Shown here: positions 7,041 through 15,279 of the stretch, one piece after another
Position numbering within the stretch: the first letter of the stretch is position 1
Layout: each line of letters starts with the position of its first letter
Source: Selenomonas sp963544755
GTDB taxonomy: Bacteria > Bacillota > Negativicutes > Selenomonadales > Selenomonadaceae
Assembly: GCA_963544755.1 (NCBI GenBank)
Contig: CAUUGH010000037.1
Location: 1 to 15,845, forward strand
Length of the DNA stretch: 15,845 nt
Direction of reading: 5' to 3'
The notes under the pieces: generated by a model
Database searches by the model: none
What the model was told of the DNA's origin: nothing
The model's input: only the letters and a program-made list of their open reading frames with translations
Program-made: the position numbers and the translations under genes

Positions 7041-8420
7041 ATGAAAAAGCTCTGTGCAATACTTATATCGTTACTTACAGTGCTTTCTAGTGCTGCTTTT
7101 TCAAAATGCTCTGCCCAAAAAGCGCAATCGCAGCCAAATGAAGATGCCGTGTGGCAAATGGTCAGCGAAGCATATATTTATGCGTTTCCTTTGGTGCTTA
7201 CCAACGCGACCAAAACATTAGCGACCAATACAGACGGTAGTATACCTGCTCGTGCGCCTATCAATCAGTTTAGCCATGCAAAAAAGACGGCGGATGCTTC
7301 CTTTCGTATCGTTGTAACGCCGAATGTCGATACCGTCTATTCGCAGGCGTGGCTTGATATAAGTAAAGAGCCCATGCTATATGTTTTGCCGGAAACGGAT
7401 CGTTTCTGTAATGTGCAGATTATGGACGCGTGGACGAATACCGTCGCTGTCTTAGATGAGGCGGGCATATATGCGATCGTGCGCCCTGATTGGCAGGGCG
7501 AGCTGCCTGACGGCGTGCTGCGCGTGGATGTTCCTACTAAAACGGTGTGGTCAATCGCCCGTATTGTACTGTCCGGGGAAGAAGATCTCCCACAAGTTTA
7601 TGCGATACAAGAGCAAATGCACCTTCTGCCGCTTTCTGCTTATGTGCAAGGTGGGATATATACTGCGCCCGTAGGAACTTATAAAAAGGAAAATGATTTT
7701 GTGCCGGTAAAAAAAGTTCTTGCCATGACACCGACAGAGTTTTTTAATACCGCAAATGCTCTGATGAAGGATAATCCGCCGCCGGATGCTGATAAAACAC
7801 TATTGCAGAAATTTTCTAAAATCAACGTAGGCCAAGGCATGACATTTGACACTGCCATCTTAGGTGAAGAAGTTGGCGAGCATTGGCAAAAAATGCTGCA
7901 AGGGCTTCGCAGCAGACTTACTGTCGATAGTGTAAAGTATGCAAAAAAGCTTGGTCAGTGGAAATATTATGGTGAGCCTATCGGTGATTTTGGCACGGCA
8001 TACACCTACCGCGCCATGGTGGCATTGGTGGGATTAGGAGCGAACACGGTAGATGTGGCGATCTATCCCAAAACTGCTGAAGATGAAAATGGCGCAGCAC
8101 TTAGCGGCGAAAAGACCTATACGCTGCATTTTTCAGAATTGCCGCCTACACTAGGGCGCGGCTTTTGGTCTGTTACGGCATATGGTGAAGATGACTTTTT
8201 AATTGCTAATCCGCTCGATCGCTACTGCGTAAATGATCGTTCCTTATTTGAGCTAAACGAAGACGGCACATTAGATATTGTTTTGTCAAAGGACGCACCG
8301 GAAAATGTCGCTAACTGGCTGCCTGTTTCGGAGGGGAATTTTCACCTGTTCATGCGTATTTATCTACCTGATATGGACGCATTAGACACATGGCAGCCGC
8401 CTGTTATCTTTGAACAATAA
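7041..8420 (+). CDS. Exported DUF1254/DUF1214 domain protein
   Basis: A 459-aa exported protein of unknown biochemical role. A Sec signal peptide (about residues 1-25) is followed by a DUF1254 domain (PF06863, about 40-170) with the hallmark AYIYAFPLVL, TPNVDTVYSQAWLD and DRFCNVQIMDAWTN segments. A C-terminal DUF1214 domain (PF06742, about 345-450) carries ELPPTLGRGFWSVTAYG and a closing WLPVSEGNFHLFMRIYLP stretch. The ATG at 7041 is preferred because AGGTGA (7030-7035) lies 5 nt before it; an in-frame GTG at 7032 sits inside that site. Cys in the signal region is preceded by Lys, so it does not form a lipobox. Two TATAAA boxes (7007-7012, 7014-7019) are possible -10 elements without a good -35. 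It stands alone between two terminators. Family assignment is secure, function is not. Confidence 0.9.
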   Translation: MKKLCAILISLLTVLSSAAFSKCSAQKAQSQPNEDAVWQMVSEAYIYAFPLVLTNATKTLATNTDGSIPARAPINQFSHAKKTADASFRIVVTPNVDTVYSQAWLDISKEPMLYVLPETDRFCNVQIMDAWTNTVAVLDEAGIYAIVRPDWQGELPDGVLRVDVPTKTVWSIARIVLSGEEDLPQVYAIQEQMHLLPLSAYVQGGIYTAPVGTYKKENDFVPVKKVLAMTPTEFFNTANALMKDNPPPDADKTLLQKFSKINVGQGMTFDTAILGEEVGEHWQKMLQGLRSRLTVDSVKYAKKLGQWKYYGEPIGDFGTAYTYRAMVALVGLGANTVDVAIYPKTAEDENGAALSGEKTYTLHFSELPPTLGRGFWSVTAYGEDDFLIANPLDRYCVNDRSLFELNEDGTLDIVLSKDAPENVANWLPVSEGNFHLFMRIYLPDMDALDTWQPPVIFEQ

Positions 8421-8440
8421 AAGTGCTTTATTAAAAAACG

Positions 8441-8475
8441 AAAATGCGCCCGAGTTTTCTTAGCGGCGCATTTTT
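8441..8475 (+). terminator. Intrinsic terminator after the DUF1254 gene
   Basis: AAAATGCGCC (8441-8450) pairs perfectly with GGCGCATTTT (8465-8474) and ends in a run of five Ts (8471-8475). It separates the DUF1254 gene from the regulator and efflux operon. Confidence 0.88.
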
Positions 8476-8517
8476 GGCGTGGCTTTTCTTAATTTGTTGT
8501 GGTAAAAAAGGTAAAAT

Positions 8518-8532
8518 GTTGATATAATCAAC
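8518..8532 (+). promoter_or_regulatory. Extended -10 promoter embedded in a perfect palindrome (candidate MarR operator)
   Basis: GTTGAT (8518-8523) and ATCAAC (8527-8532) form a perfect 6-bp inverted repeat around ATA. The same bases contain TGATATAAT (8520-8528), an extended -10 of the TGnTATAAT type, and no good -35 is present, as expected for that class. The site is 66 bp upstream of the MarR-type regulator. MarR proteins commonly repress their own operon by binding a short TTG...CAA palindrome over the core promoter, so autorepression is the natural reading. Binding by this regulator is inference. Confidence 0.6.
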
Positions 8533-8598
8533 GGTAAGATTAAGGGAGATTTTAGCTATTTTATAGATTGTAAAATGATGTAAGAAAGGAGGGTTTTG

Positions 8599-9054
8599 AT
8601 GGATAATTTGCAGGTGGCACGCTATTTTTCTATTTTAGACGGACGATCGCGCAGCTATGTATCAGAAGCGTGCCGCTCCTTGAAGCTTACTTATTCTGAG
8701 TATATTTTGCTGCTGCGTCTTTTTACTTGTGAAGGAGCACGTCAAGAAGATTTGGCGCATTTGTTGCAGATGGATAAATCGGCGGTGGCGCGTACGGTAA
8801 AACTTTTAGAGCAGAAGGGCTTCCTTTTCCGTGAAAAGGACACTTTAGATCGGCGTATCAAAAGGATTCATCTGACAGAGTACGGACGTATGCAGCATGA
8901 TTTTTTGCTCTCGGTGATGAATGGTTGGGTAAATCATCTAGTCGCCTCGTTGCCGCCTAATGATATAGAAACGCTAGAGCGCGGTTTTCAGATATTGGCA
9001 GAGCGTTCGACGAATACGGATTTTCAAGAGATCATAAAGACGTTTAGTCGTTGA
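8599..9054 (+). CDS. MarR-family winged-helix transcriptional regulator
   Basis: A 151-aa dimeric DNA-binding protein, of normal MarR length. The helix-turn-helix spans about residues 46-72 (QEDLAHLLQMDKSAVARTVKLLEQKG) and the wing about 78-93, with the family Asp-x-x-Asp-Arg-Arg...Lys-Arg...Leu-Thr pattern. The start is ATG 8599, with AAGGAGGG at 8586-8593 5 nt upstream; an in-frame TTG directly before it (8596) is less likely. It precedes the adaptor and RND pump genes on the same strand with a short gap and a palindrome over its promoter. This suggests a repressor that releases the efflux operon when a toxic ligand binds. The ligand cannot be inferred. Cys25 and Cys44 are present, but nothing marks it as a thiol sensor of the OhrR type. 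Confidence 0.92.
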   Translation: MDNLQVARYFSILDGRSRSYVSEACRSLKLTYSEYILLLRLFTCEGARQEDLAHLLQMDKSAVARTVKLLEQKGFLFREKDTLDRRIKRIHLTEYGRMQHDFLLSVMNGWVNHLVASLPPNDIETLERGFQILAERSTNTDFQEIIKTFSR

Positions 9055-9109
9055 TGAGAAACAGGCGATGTTTTTCGGTGCTTTCTTTGTGGGAAGTGGG
9101 GCGAAATGC

Positions 9110-10189
9110 GTGATAAAGAAGAAAACTCGGATCGTTGGTTTGTTGTTCTTGCTCGGGGTGCTTTTTTTGGCAGCAGGCTGTGGCGAAACACCAAAACAAG
9201 CTACAAAAGCCCCCTTAGTGCGCTATGAGCGTGTCGGGGAAAAAGACGCGTTAACAGCGGTAAACTACGCCGGCAGCGTGCGCGGTCGCTACGAAAAGCC
9301 GCTAGCGTTTCAAGTCGGTGGCCGTATAATTTCGCGTGCGGTAAATGTTGGCGATCATGTAGCTGGCGGCGCACCACTTTTAGAGCTTGATGCTAAAGAT
9401 CTTGTTGAGCGAGCAGATCAAGGTGATGCACAAGTAAGCGCGGCAAAGGCACAGCTTGATTTGCAGACGGCAAATGTGTCAAGGTATCGCGAGCTTTATG
9501 CGGCAAAGGCTGTGCCAGCTAGCGTGCTAGATCAGTACGAGGCAGGCTACAAGGCAGCGGCGGCGAACTATCAGCAGGCACTGGCAAGAGCAGCCGAAGG
9601 ACATAACGCCGTTTCTTATACGACGCTTTACGCTGATGCAGATGGCGTGATTTCTGCTGTCATGGCAGAAGAAGGGCAGATTGTTGGCGCCGGGCAGACG
9701 GTCGCGTTGCTTGTGCAGACAAAAGAGCTTGAAGTTGAGATCGCCGTACCTGAGGATCGTCTTATGGACGTGCCTATAGGAAAAGAAGTCGCCGTATCTT
9801 TTTGGGCGCTTGGCTCTCATGATGTTTTAGGCATGGTGCGAGAAGTCGCGCCGATGGCAGATGCCGCGACGCGTACATACCGCGTGCGCGTTAGCGTGCC
9901 TTCGCCGCCTGCTGCGCTAGCGTTGGGCATGACGGCAAATGTAGCGGTGAAAAAGACGCCAAAGCGCGCTGTGCGACTGCCGCTTGCGGCGATTTATCAA
10001 AATGGCGAGAAGCCTTCTGTATGGCTCATTGGTGATGATAATAAGGTGACACTAACAAATGTCGAGGTAGAAGGCTACGATGGCAACGATGTCTTGGTGC
10101 ATGGTCTTTTAGAGGGCGCACTTGTCGTTACAGCAGGGGTGCATAAGCTCCATGAAGGAGATCTCGTGCGCCTGGAGGATGCGCCATGA
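9110..10189 (+). CDS. RND efflux periplasmic adaptor lipoprotein (membrane fusion protein)
   Basis: The adaptor linking the inner-membrane RND pump to an outer-membrane channel. GTG 9110 is preferred because the product then begins with a compact lipoprotein signal (Lys-Lys-Lys, hydrophobic core, Leu-Ala-Ala-Gly-Cys, lipidated Cys24). A GTGGGG ribosome site is about 8 nt upstream. An in-frame ATG at 9068 would add 14 residues before that signal and has no good ribosome site. Residues 66-94 and about 170-200 form the split lipoyl/barrel-sandwich domain (GGRIISRAVNVGDHV, DGVISAVMAEEGQIV). An Ala/Gln-rich alpha-helical hairpin lies at about 98-165, followed by the beta-barrel (about 205-285) and a membrane-proximal domain. 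The gene overlaps the pump gene by 4 bp (ATGA), indicating translational coupling. No outer-membrane factor follows. Confidence 0.92.
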   Translation: MIKKKTRIVGLLFLLGVLFLAAGCGETPKQATKAPLVRYERVGEKDALTAVNYAGSVRGRYEKPLAFQVGGRIISRAVNVGDHVAGGAPLLELDAKDLVERADQGDAQVSAAKAQLDLQTANVSRYRELYAAKAVPASVLDQYEAGYKAAAANYQQALARAAEGHNAVSYTTLYADADGVISAVMAEEGQIVGAGQTVALLVQTKELEVEIAVPEDRLMDVPIGKEVAVSFWALGSHDVLGMVREVAPMADAATRTYRVRVSVPSPPAALALGMTANVAVKKTPKRAVRLPLAAIYQNGEKPSVWLIGDDNKVTLTNVEVEGYDGNDVLVHGLLEGALVVTAGVHKLHEGDLVRLEDAP

Positions 10190-13100
10190 GAAATCTTGCG
10201 GAAGTTTCGCTTAAAAATAAAGGTCTTGTTTGGTATTTTATCGTCGTGGTGCTTTTAGGCGGTATTTTTTCTTATGGCAAATTAGGAAGAATGGAAGATC
10301 CTGATTTTACGATCCGTCAGATGGTCGTAACTGCCGCTTGGCCGGGCGCGACGGCTACGCAGGTAGAAGAGCAAGTTACAGATAAGATTGAAAGAAAGCT
10401 ACAAGACGTGCCGGGGCTTAAATATCTTCGCAGTTATTCGCGTGAGGGGCAGGCTGTCATTTATGTGACACTAAAAGATGAGGTGGCGGCTAAGGAGATC
10501 CGCTCGACGTGGCGAGAGGTGCGAAATCTTTGCGAAGATGTGAAAATCTCCTTGCCTCAAAATGTCTATGGACCTTATTGTGACGATCATTTTGATGATG
10601 TTTTCGGCTCTATCTATGTGGTGACGGGAGAAGACTGGTCTTATGAGGAGCTTCGCGTACAGGCAGAAAAGACGCGGCGTGAGCTTCTTACGATCAAAAA
10701 TGTGCAAAAGGTCAATCTTATTGGTGTGCAGCCGGAAAAAATCTATGTCGAGGCATCGCGTGAGCGACTTTCAACGCTTGGCATAGCACCGGAAGTCATC
10801 CTTGCCGCTATAAAAGCACATGGCGAGATGATACCGACGGGCATGATAGAAACGTCTGCAGATAATGTTTCTGTGCGTTCTGAAGGGATATTTGCAGACA
10901 TTGAGGATATTCGTACATTGCCGATTCGCGTCGGTGAGCGAATCTTTCGCCTTGGCGATATTGCCACAGTTACACGCCGCAATGTCGATCCAAGTGAGCC
11001 TAAGATGTATTTTAACGGTAAGCCGGCTGTGGGTATTGCAGTTTCCATGCGTCCGGGCGGCAATATTTTAACGCTCGGCAGCGATCTAAAGCAGAAAATT
11101 GCCGCGCTGAAGGAAGATTTGCCGCTAGGGCTTGAAATTCAGCAGGTGTCTAATCAGTCAGAAGTCGTCGCAGAGTCAATAGACGATTTTGTAAAAACTC
11201 TGCGCGAGGCAGTTATTATCGTGCTTGCCGTGAGCTTTCTAACGCTAGGGCTTCGTACGGGCTTTGTCGTCGCCTGCTGCATCCCCTTGGTTTTGACCGG
11301 CGTTTTTCTTTTCATGTATACCATGAGCATCGACTTACAAAAAGTTTCTTTAGGCGCACTTATCATCTCGCTAGGGCTTTTGGTAGATGATGAGATCATC
11401 GCCGTCGAGATGATGAGTGTCAAGCTGGAAGAAGGTCTAGATAGATTTGCGGCAGCGTCGCACGCCTTTCGGGCGACGGCGATGCCTATGCTGACAGGCA
11501 CCTTTATCACTTGCGCCGGCTTTATCCCCGTTGCTTTTGCCAAGGGCATGGCGGCAGAATTTTGCGCCTCTCTTTTTCCTGTCATTACAGCGGCACTTTT
11601 ACTTTCTTGGCTTATTTCCGTCATGGTCGCACCGCTTCTTGGCTATCATTTCATCCGCATCCGACCAAAGCATGATGAAAAGGGCAAAGTTACGCTTCAC
11701 CAAGGGCGTTTTTACCGCGCTTTTCGCCGCATACTGACGGCATTTCTCATGCATCGTCGCCTTGTACTTATCGCCACGGTGCTAGCTTTTTTTTCTTCCA
11801 TCGCACTTTTAAGTGCTTGCCGACAAGACTTTTTTCCGCCGTCGCTTCGTCCTGAGATCATAGTAGAGATGAATTTGCCGCAAGGATCTTCCATGAAGAA
11901 CACTGAAGGCGAGGTAGAGCGCTTTTCAAAATTTTTAGACACGCTTGCCGAAGAATATGAAAATTACTCGGCTTATGCAGGAAAAGGTGCGCCGCGTTTT
12001 GTCTTAGCGTTCGATCCTATGCTACCTGCCGATAACTACGCACAGTTTGTTATCGTCGCTAACGATCCAAAGGCACGCGACAGCTTGACGGCAAAGATTC
12101 GCACAGAGCTTGCGGAAAACTTTCCCAATGTGCGTACTAATATAAAATTCATCCAGACCGGCCCACCTGCGGCATATCCCGTCATGCTGCGCGTCGAAGG
12201 CACTGATAAAGAAAAGGTCATGACTTTAGCGCGTGAAGTGGCGGCTGTCGTGGCAAGTGATGAAAATACGCGCGATGTGCATTTGGATTGGCAGGAGAAA
12301 AATAAGGTCGTACGCTTAGAATTTGACAGAGATAAACTGCGTGCGCTAGGGCTTTCAAGCCAAAAAGTGCATCAGATGCTCTATACTGAGTTGTTGGGCG
12401 CAAAAGCGGCAGAACTCTACGAAGGTGATCGTACAGTAGATATTCTTTTGCGGCTTCTTGAAACCGATCGAGATGATCTATCGCGCTTAGGAGAGCTGCC
12501 GATCTATCTGCCGCAAAAAGGCTATGTGCCGCTTTCGCAGATCGCTAAAATCTCCTACGATGCAGAGCATGGCATTATATGGCGGCGCAATCTAAAGCCT
12601 GCCGTACTAGTACGCGCAGACATCATCAGCGGCACGCCGACAGATGCAGCCCAAAAAGCCTATAAAGCTACGAAAAAGCTGCGCGAAAACCTGCCGGCAG
12701 GCTATTTAATAAAGCCTGATGGCGGCTTAGAAACAAGTCAAGATTCTATTGAATATTTGCTGGTGCCCGTACCTTTTATGATCTTTATCATCATGACACT
12801 TTTGATCTTTCAAGTGCGAAGTATGCGCGCTATGATCATCACGCTTTTAACAGCGCCTTTAGGCATCATCGGCGTTGCCTGCGGTATGTTTTTTACCGGC
12901 GAGCCGATAGGCTTCGTCGCTGATCTGGGTATTCTCGCGCTTTCAGGTATGATCATAAGAAATTCTGTCATTTTAATCGATCAGATTCAAAAGCACATCA
13001 AAGAGGGCATTTCACCGTGGCAGGCAGTTATTGACTCTGCTGTGCTGCGTTTTCGCCCCATCATGCTGACAGCGGCCGCTGCTATCTTAGGTATGTTGCC

Positions 13101-13233
13101 CTTAATGACAAGCTCTTTTTGGGGACCAATGGCGGTGGCTATTGCAAGCGGACTTTTTGCTGCGACAGTGCTGACGCTTTTGGTTTTGCCTGTGATGTAT
13201 GCTGCAATTTATCGCTTGCAGCCGGAAAATTGA
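10186..13233 (+). CDS. RND-family efflux pump, inner-membrane permease
   Basis: A proton-driven AcrB-type exporter of 1015 aa, full length for the family. TM1 is at about residues 11-31, followed by the first porter region (WPGATATQVEEQVTDKIERKLQDVPG). TM2-6 span about 335-485. They include the proton-relay pair Asp401-Asp402 in GLLVDDEIIAVE, equivalent to AcrB Asp407/408. TM7 is near 525, the second porter half follows, and TM8-12 span about 862-1010. The TM10 motif is GMIIRNSVILIDQI, with Arg925 where AcrB has the relay Lys940; Arg here is, to my recollection, usual in one RND subgroup. The start overlaps the adaptor stop (ATGA at 10186). Substrate is unknown; drug or toxic-compound export is likelier than Cus-type metal export because the CusA Met-rich path is not apparent. 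A weak hairpin follows the stop, without a T-run. Confidence 0.95.
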   Translation: MRNLAEVSLKNKGLVWYFIVVVLLGGIFSYGKLGRMEDPDFTIRQMVVTAAWPGATATQVEEQVTDKIERKLQDVPGLKYLRSYSREGQAVIYVTLKDEVAAKEIRSTWREVRNLCEDVKISLPQNVYGPYCDDHFDDVFGSIYVVTGEDWSYEELRVQAEKTRRELLTIKNVQKVNLIGVQPEKIYVEASRERLSTLGIAPEVILAAIKAHGEMIPTGMIETSADNVSVRSEGIFADIEDIRTLPIRVGERIFRLGDIATVTRRNVDPSEPKMYFNGKPAVGIAVSMRPGGNILTLGSDLKQKIAALKEDLPLGLEIQQVSNQSEVVAESIDDFVKTLREAVIIVLAVSFLTLGLRTGFVVACCIPLVLTGVFLFMYTMSIDLQKVSLGALIISLGLLVDDEIIAVEMMSVKLEEGLDRFAAASHAFRATAMPMLTGTFITCAGFIPVAFAKGMAAEFCASLFPVITAALLLSWLISVMVAPLLGYHFIRIRPKHDEKGKVTLHQGRFYRAFRRILTAFLMHRRLVLIATVLAFFSSIALLSACRQDFFPPSLRPEIIVEMNLPQGSSMKNTEGEVERFSKFLDTLAEEYENYSAYAGKGAPRFVLAFDPMLPADNYAQFVIVANDPKARDSLTAKIRTELAENFPNVRTNIKFIQTGPPAAYPVMLRVEGTDKEKVMTLAREVAAVVASDENTRDVHLDWQEKNKVVRLEFDRDKLRALGLSSQKVHQMLYTELLGAKAAELYEGDRTVDILLRLLETDRDDLSRLGELPIYLPQKGYVPLSQIAKISYDAEHGIIWRRNLKPAVLVRADIISGTPTDAAQKAYKATKKLRENLPAGYLIKPDGGLETSQDSIEYLLVPVPFMIFIIMTLLIFQVRSMRAMIITLLTAPLGIIGVACGMFFTGEPIGFVADLGILALSGMIIRNSVILIDQIQKHIKEGISPWQAVIDSAVLRFRPIMLTAAAAILGMLPLMTSSFWGPMAVAIASGLFAATVLTLLVLPVMYAAIYRLQPEN

Positions 13234-13301
13234 CGCCATGGAAGTTGGCGATAAATTAAGTCGCCATGCAGCATTGGTAAAGCCGTGGGGGAGATAATAT
13301 C

Positions 13302-13817
13302 ATGAAAAAAGTAATCGTCGTTGTCGATATGCAAAATGACTTTATTAGCGGCGCACTAGGGACAGTAGCAGCACAGGCGATGCTTCCTTTAATGGAAGAA
13401 AAACTAATGGCAGCGCGTGCGGCGAGAACGCCAATAGTCTTTACCATGGACACACATGGTAAAGACTATTTTTCCACACAAGAAGGGCGAAAACTTCCCG
13501 TGCCGCACTGCATCCGCGGTACTAAAGGCTGGGAGATCGCCGCTTTGCTGCGCCCGTTCGTTGAAGAAGCGGCTTGTGTCTTAGAAAAGTCTGCCTTTGG
13601 CTCTGTCGATCTTGTAGGCGTATTAAAAGACTACGACGAAATTGAAATAGTCGGTCTTTGTACGGACATCTGTGTCATTTCCAACGCGCTCCTTCTAAAA
13701 ACATTTTATCCGGAAAAAATTATCAGCGTCGATGCTTCCTGCTGTGCCGGTGTAACGCCTGAAAGTCATGAAAACGCGCTTTTAGCAATGAAAATGTGCC
13801 AGATCGATGTGCGCTAA
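13302..13817 (+). CDS. Isochorismatase-fold cysteine hydrolase (nicotinamidase-like)
   Basis: A small cytosolic hydrolase of 171 aa. The expected catalytic triad is visible: Asp9 (VVVDMQNDF), Lys96 (LEKSAFGS) and Cys124 (GLCTDICVISNAL). Asp50 and His52 (MDTHG), and His69 (PVPHCIRGT), are likely metal ligands as in PncA-type nicotinamidases; the third PncA-type His is absent. Nicotinamide to nicotinate hydrolysis is the family's best-known reaction, but this short clostridial-type subgroup is not assigned a substrate by sequence alone. It starts 68 bp after the RND gene with a GGGGGAG ribosome site and no clear promoter, so it may be read from the efflux operon. Its codons 45-57 contain a perfect inverted repeat (separate entry). 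No convincing terminator was found in the 53 bp before the convergent MATE gene. Confidence 0.88.
   Translation: MKKVIVVVDMQNDFISGALGTVAAQAMLPLMEEKLMAARAARTPIVFTMDTHGKDYFSTQEGRKLPVPHCIRGTKGWEIAALLRPFVEEAACVLEKSAFGSVDLVGVLKDYDEIEIVGLCTDICVISNALLLKTFYPEKIISVDASCCAGVTPESHENALLAMKMCQIDVR
13433..13470. repeat. Perfect 16-bp inverted repeat inside the cysteine hydrolase gene
   Basis: AATAGTCTTTACCATG (13433-13448) is the exact reverse complement of CATGGTAAAGACTATT (13455-13470), with a 6-nt loop GACACA. On the plus strand the right arm runs into five Ts (13469-13473), so the RNA would look like an intrinsic terminator. The arms encode residues 45-57 around Asp50 and His52 of the metal site. The reading frame is intact across it. 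Confidence 0.9.
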
Positions 13818-13870
13818 AAATTCAAACAGCTTAAATGCGTAAAGATAGCTAGCTAAATTTCTCAGTGGTT

Positions 13871-15226
13871 TTATAGGCGTGGTTTTGGCAAATGCTTCAA
13901 ATAGAAGCGGTACAAGAGATAAAGGCAGCTTGATGTCACCATCCAACTGATGGGATAGATAACCATGAGTGTTTCAAATGTCTGATTATGGGAAAAGACC
14001 AGCCACACCCACGAAAGGCGTACGCCGCAGATGCAAAAAAGCGTGATTACAGCAGGCATCAGCGAATAGCCGTAGCCGCGCATAGAGCCTGAAAAGATGT
14101 CGATGAATATAGAAAAAATTTGTGGCACGACGACATAGATGATGCGTATTACACCAAACTCAACGACAGCCGGATCGTCATTAAAGATACGAAGCAGCGG
14201 CCGCATGAAAAAGAGGATCGCGCTGCCTAATATGATCATTGCTATGATGTTTAACAAAAGGCTCCAATGCGTGACTTGTCGGCAGCGCGCCAGATTGCCC
14301 GCACCGTAATTTTGGCTGACGAAAGTCGTACAGGCCTGCTGAAAGGCTGCGATCACGCAATAGACATTGATTTCAATGGTAAATGCTGCCGCTGACGCTG
14401 CCATGACCTTAGCTCCAAGGCTATTTAGCGACGCTTGAATAACAAGATTGGCAAAGCAAAAGACCATGCCCTGCAAAGCGGCAGGCATACCAATGACAAA
14501 GATGCGCTGCATATGATGCCGACGCGGCTTTAATAGCTGAAAGTCTAGACGCAAGAGCCCTTCTTGGTGCCTAAGAGCATAGATGAGCATGATGGCTGCA
14601 ACAAAATAAGAAAGCGCCGTGGCTAACGCCACGCCGGCAATGCCCATGTCAAAGATAGTTACAAAAATAAGATCAAGGACGATGTTAAATAAACTAGCTG
14701 CCAAAAGTGCAGCAAGCGGCGTTTTAGTATCGCCATGACTTCTAAAAATAGCCGCAGAAAAGTTATAAAGACTCATAAAGGGCATACCTGCGAGAAATAC
14801 ACGCAAATAAAGCTCTGCCATCGCCATGACGGATACAGGTACATCGAGAAGAAAAAGCAGCGGTTTAGCGAAAATTTCGCCAAACAAGCTGACACATACA
14901 CCGACAAATAGCGAGAGTAAAAGCGACGTATGAACGGCGGCTCTTGCCTCATTTAGCATACGCGCACCGATGTACTGTGCGATGATGACATTTGCGCCAA
15001 GCGATAGCCCGAGAAAAAGACTTACGATAAGACCGACGAACGGCACATTGTTGCCTACTGCCGCCATAGCATCAGTGCCGACAAAGCGACCGAGCACCGC
15101 AACATCGACTGCGTTAAACATCTGCTCTAAGATGCCCGTCAAGGCTATGGGCAGAGCAAAAAGAATGAGTTTATCCCAAAGCGAGCCTTCTAACATATTG
15201 ATTTCTTTTTGATGAATACCTAGCAA
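13871..15226 (-). CDS. MATE-family multidrug/cation efflux transporter
   Basis: A 12-helix inner-membrane antiporter made of two MatE repeats (PF01554), about 451 aa from the chosen start. The first repeat begins with EGSLWDKLILFALPIALTGILEQMFNAVDVAVLGRFVG and continues with GNNVPFVGLIVSLFLGLSLGANVIIAQYIGA. The second begins near MPAALQGMVFCFANLVIQ and includes TFVSQNYGAGNLAR, both typical of MATE proteins. The start is uncertain. TTG 15226 is favoured because AAGAAGG (15240-15234, minus strand) lies 7 nt before it and the product then opens just ahead of the usual family N-terminus. ATG 15280 lies inside a small inverted repeat without a good ribosome site, and ATG 15196 has only a weak AAGAAA. 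Export is driven by Na+ or H+ in the family; the substrate is unknown. It is oriented against the neighbouring efflux operon. Confidence 0.93.
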   Translation of the reverse strand: MLGIHQKEINMLEGSLWDKLILFALPIALTGILEQMFNAVDVAVLGRFVGTDAMAAVGNNVPFVGLIVSLFLGLSLGANVIIAQYIGARMLNEARAAVHTSLLLSLFVGVCVSLFGEIFAKPLLFLLDVPVSVMAMAELYLRVFLAGMPFMSLYNFSAAIFRSHGDTKTPLAALLAASLFNIVLDLIFVTIFDMGIAGVALATALSYFVAAIMLIYALRHQEGLLRLDFQLLKPRRHHMQRIFVIGMPAALQGMVFCFANLVIQASLNSLGAKVMAASAAAFTIEINVYCVIAAFQQACTTFVSQNYGAGNLARCRQVTHWSLLLNIIAMIILGSAILFFMRPLLRIFNDDPAVVEFGVIRIIYVVVPQIFSIFIDIFSGSMRGYGYSLMPAVITLFCICGVRLSWVWLVFSHNQTFETLMVIYPISWMVTSSCLYLLYRFYLKHLPKPRL

Positions 15227-15279
15227 AAAAATGCCTTCTTCCCCTGCAAAAATCTCATAAGATAATGCTAAAACCTTCA

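Noticed and set aside
7086..7115. A lipobox in the DUF1254 protein
   Set aside because: The Cys is preceded by Phe-Ser-Lys; Lys directly before the Cys is incompatible with signal peptidase II, so ordinary Sec cleavage is preferred.
9068..9109. ATG 9068 as the start of the efflux adaptor
   Set aside because: It adds 14 residues before the lipoprotein signal and lacks a good ribosome site; GTG 9110 gives a normal lipoprotein start.
11154..11624. A 156-codon open frame on the minus strand
   Set aside because: It is antisense to conserved RND transmembrane segments, and its Ser/Thr/Lys-rich translation resembles no protein.
13234..13250. A terminator after the RND gene (CGCCA/TGGCG hairpin)
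   Set aside because: The stem is only 5 bp and no T-run follows, so read-through into the cysteine hydrolase gene is likely.
13834..13860. A terminator between the cysteine hydrolase and MATE genes
   Set aside because: The TAGCTAGCTA palindrome (13846-13855) has no usable loop and is not followed by a T-run on either strand.
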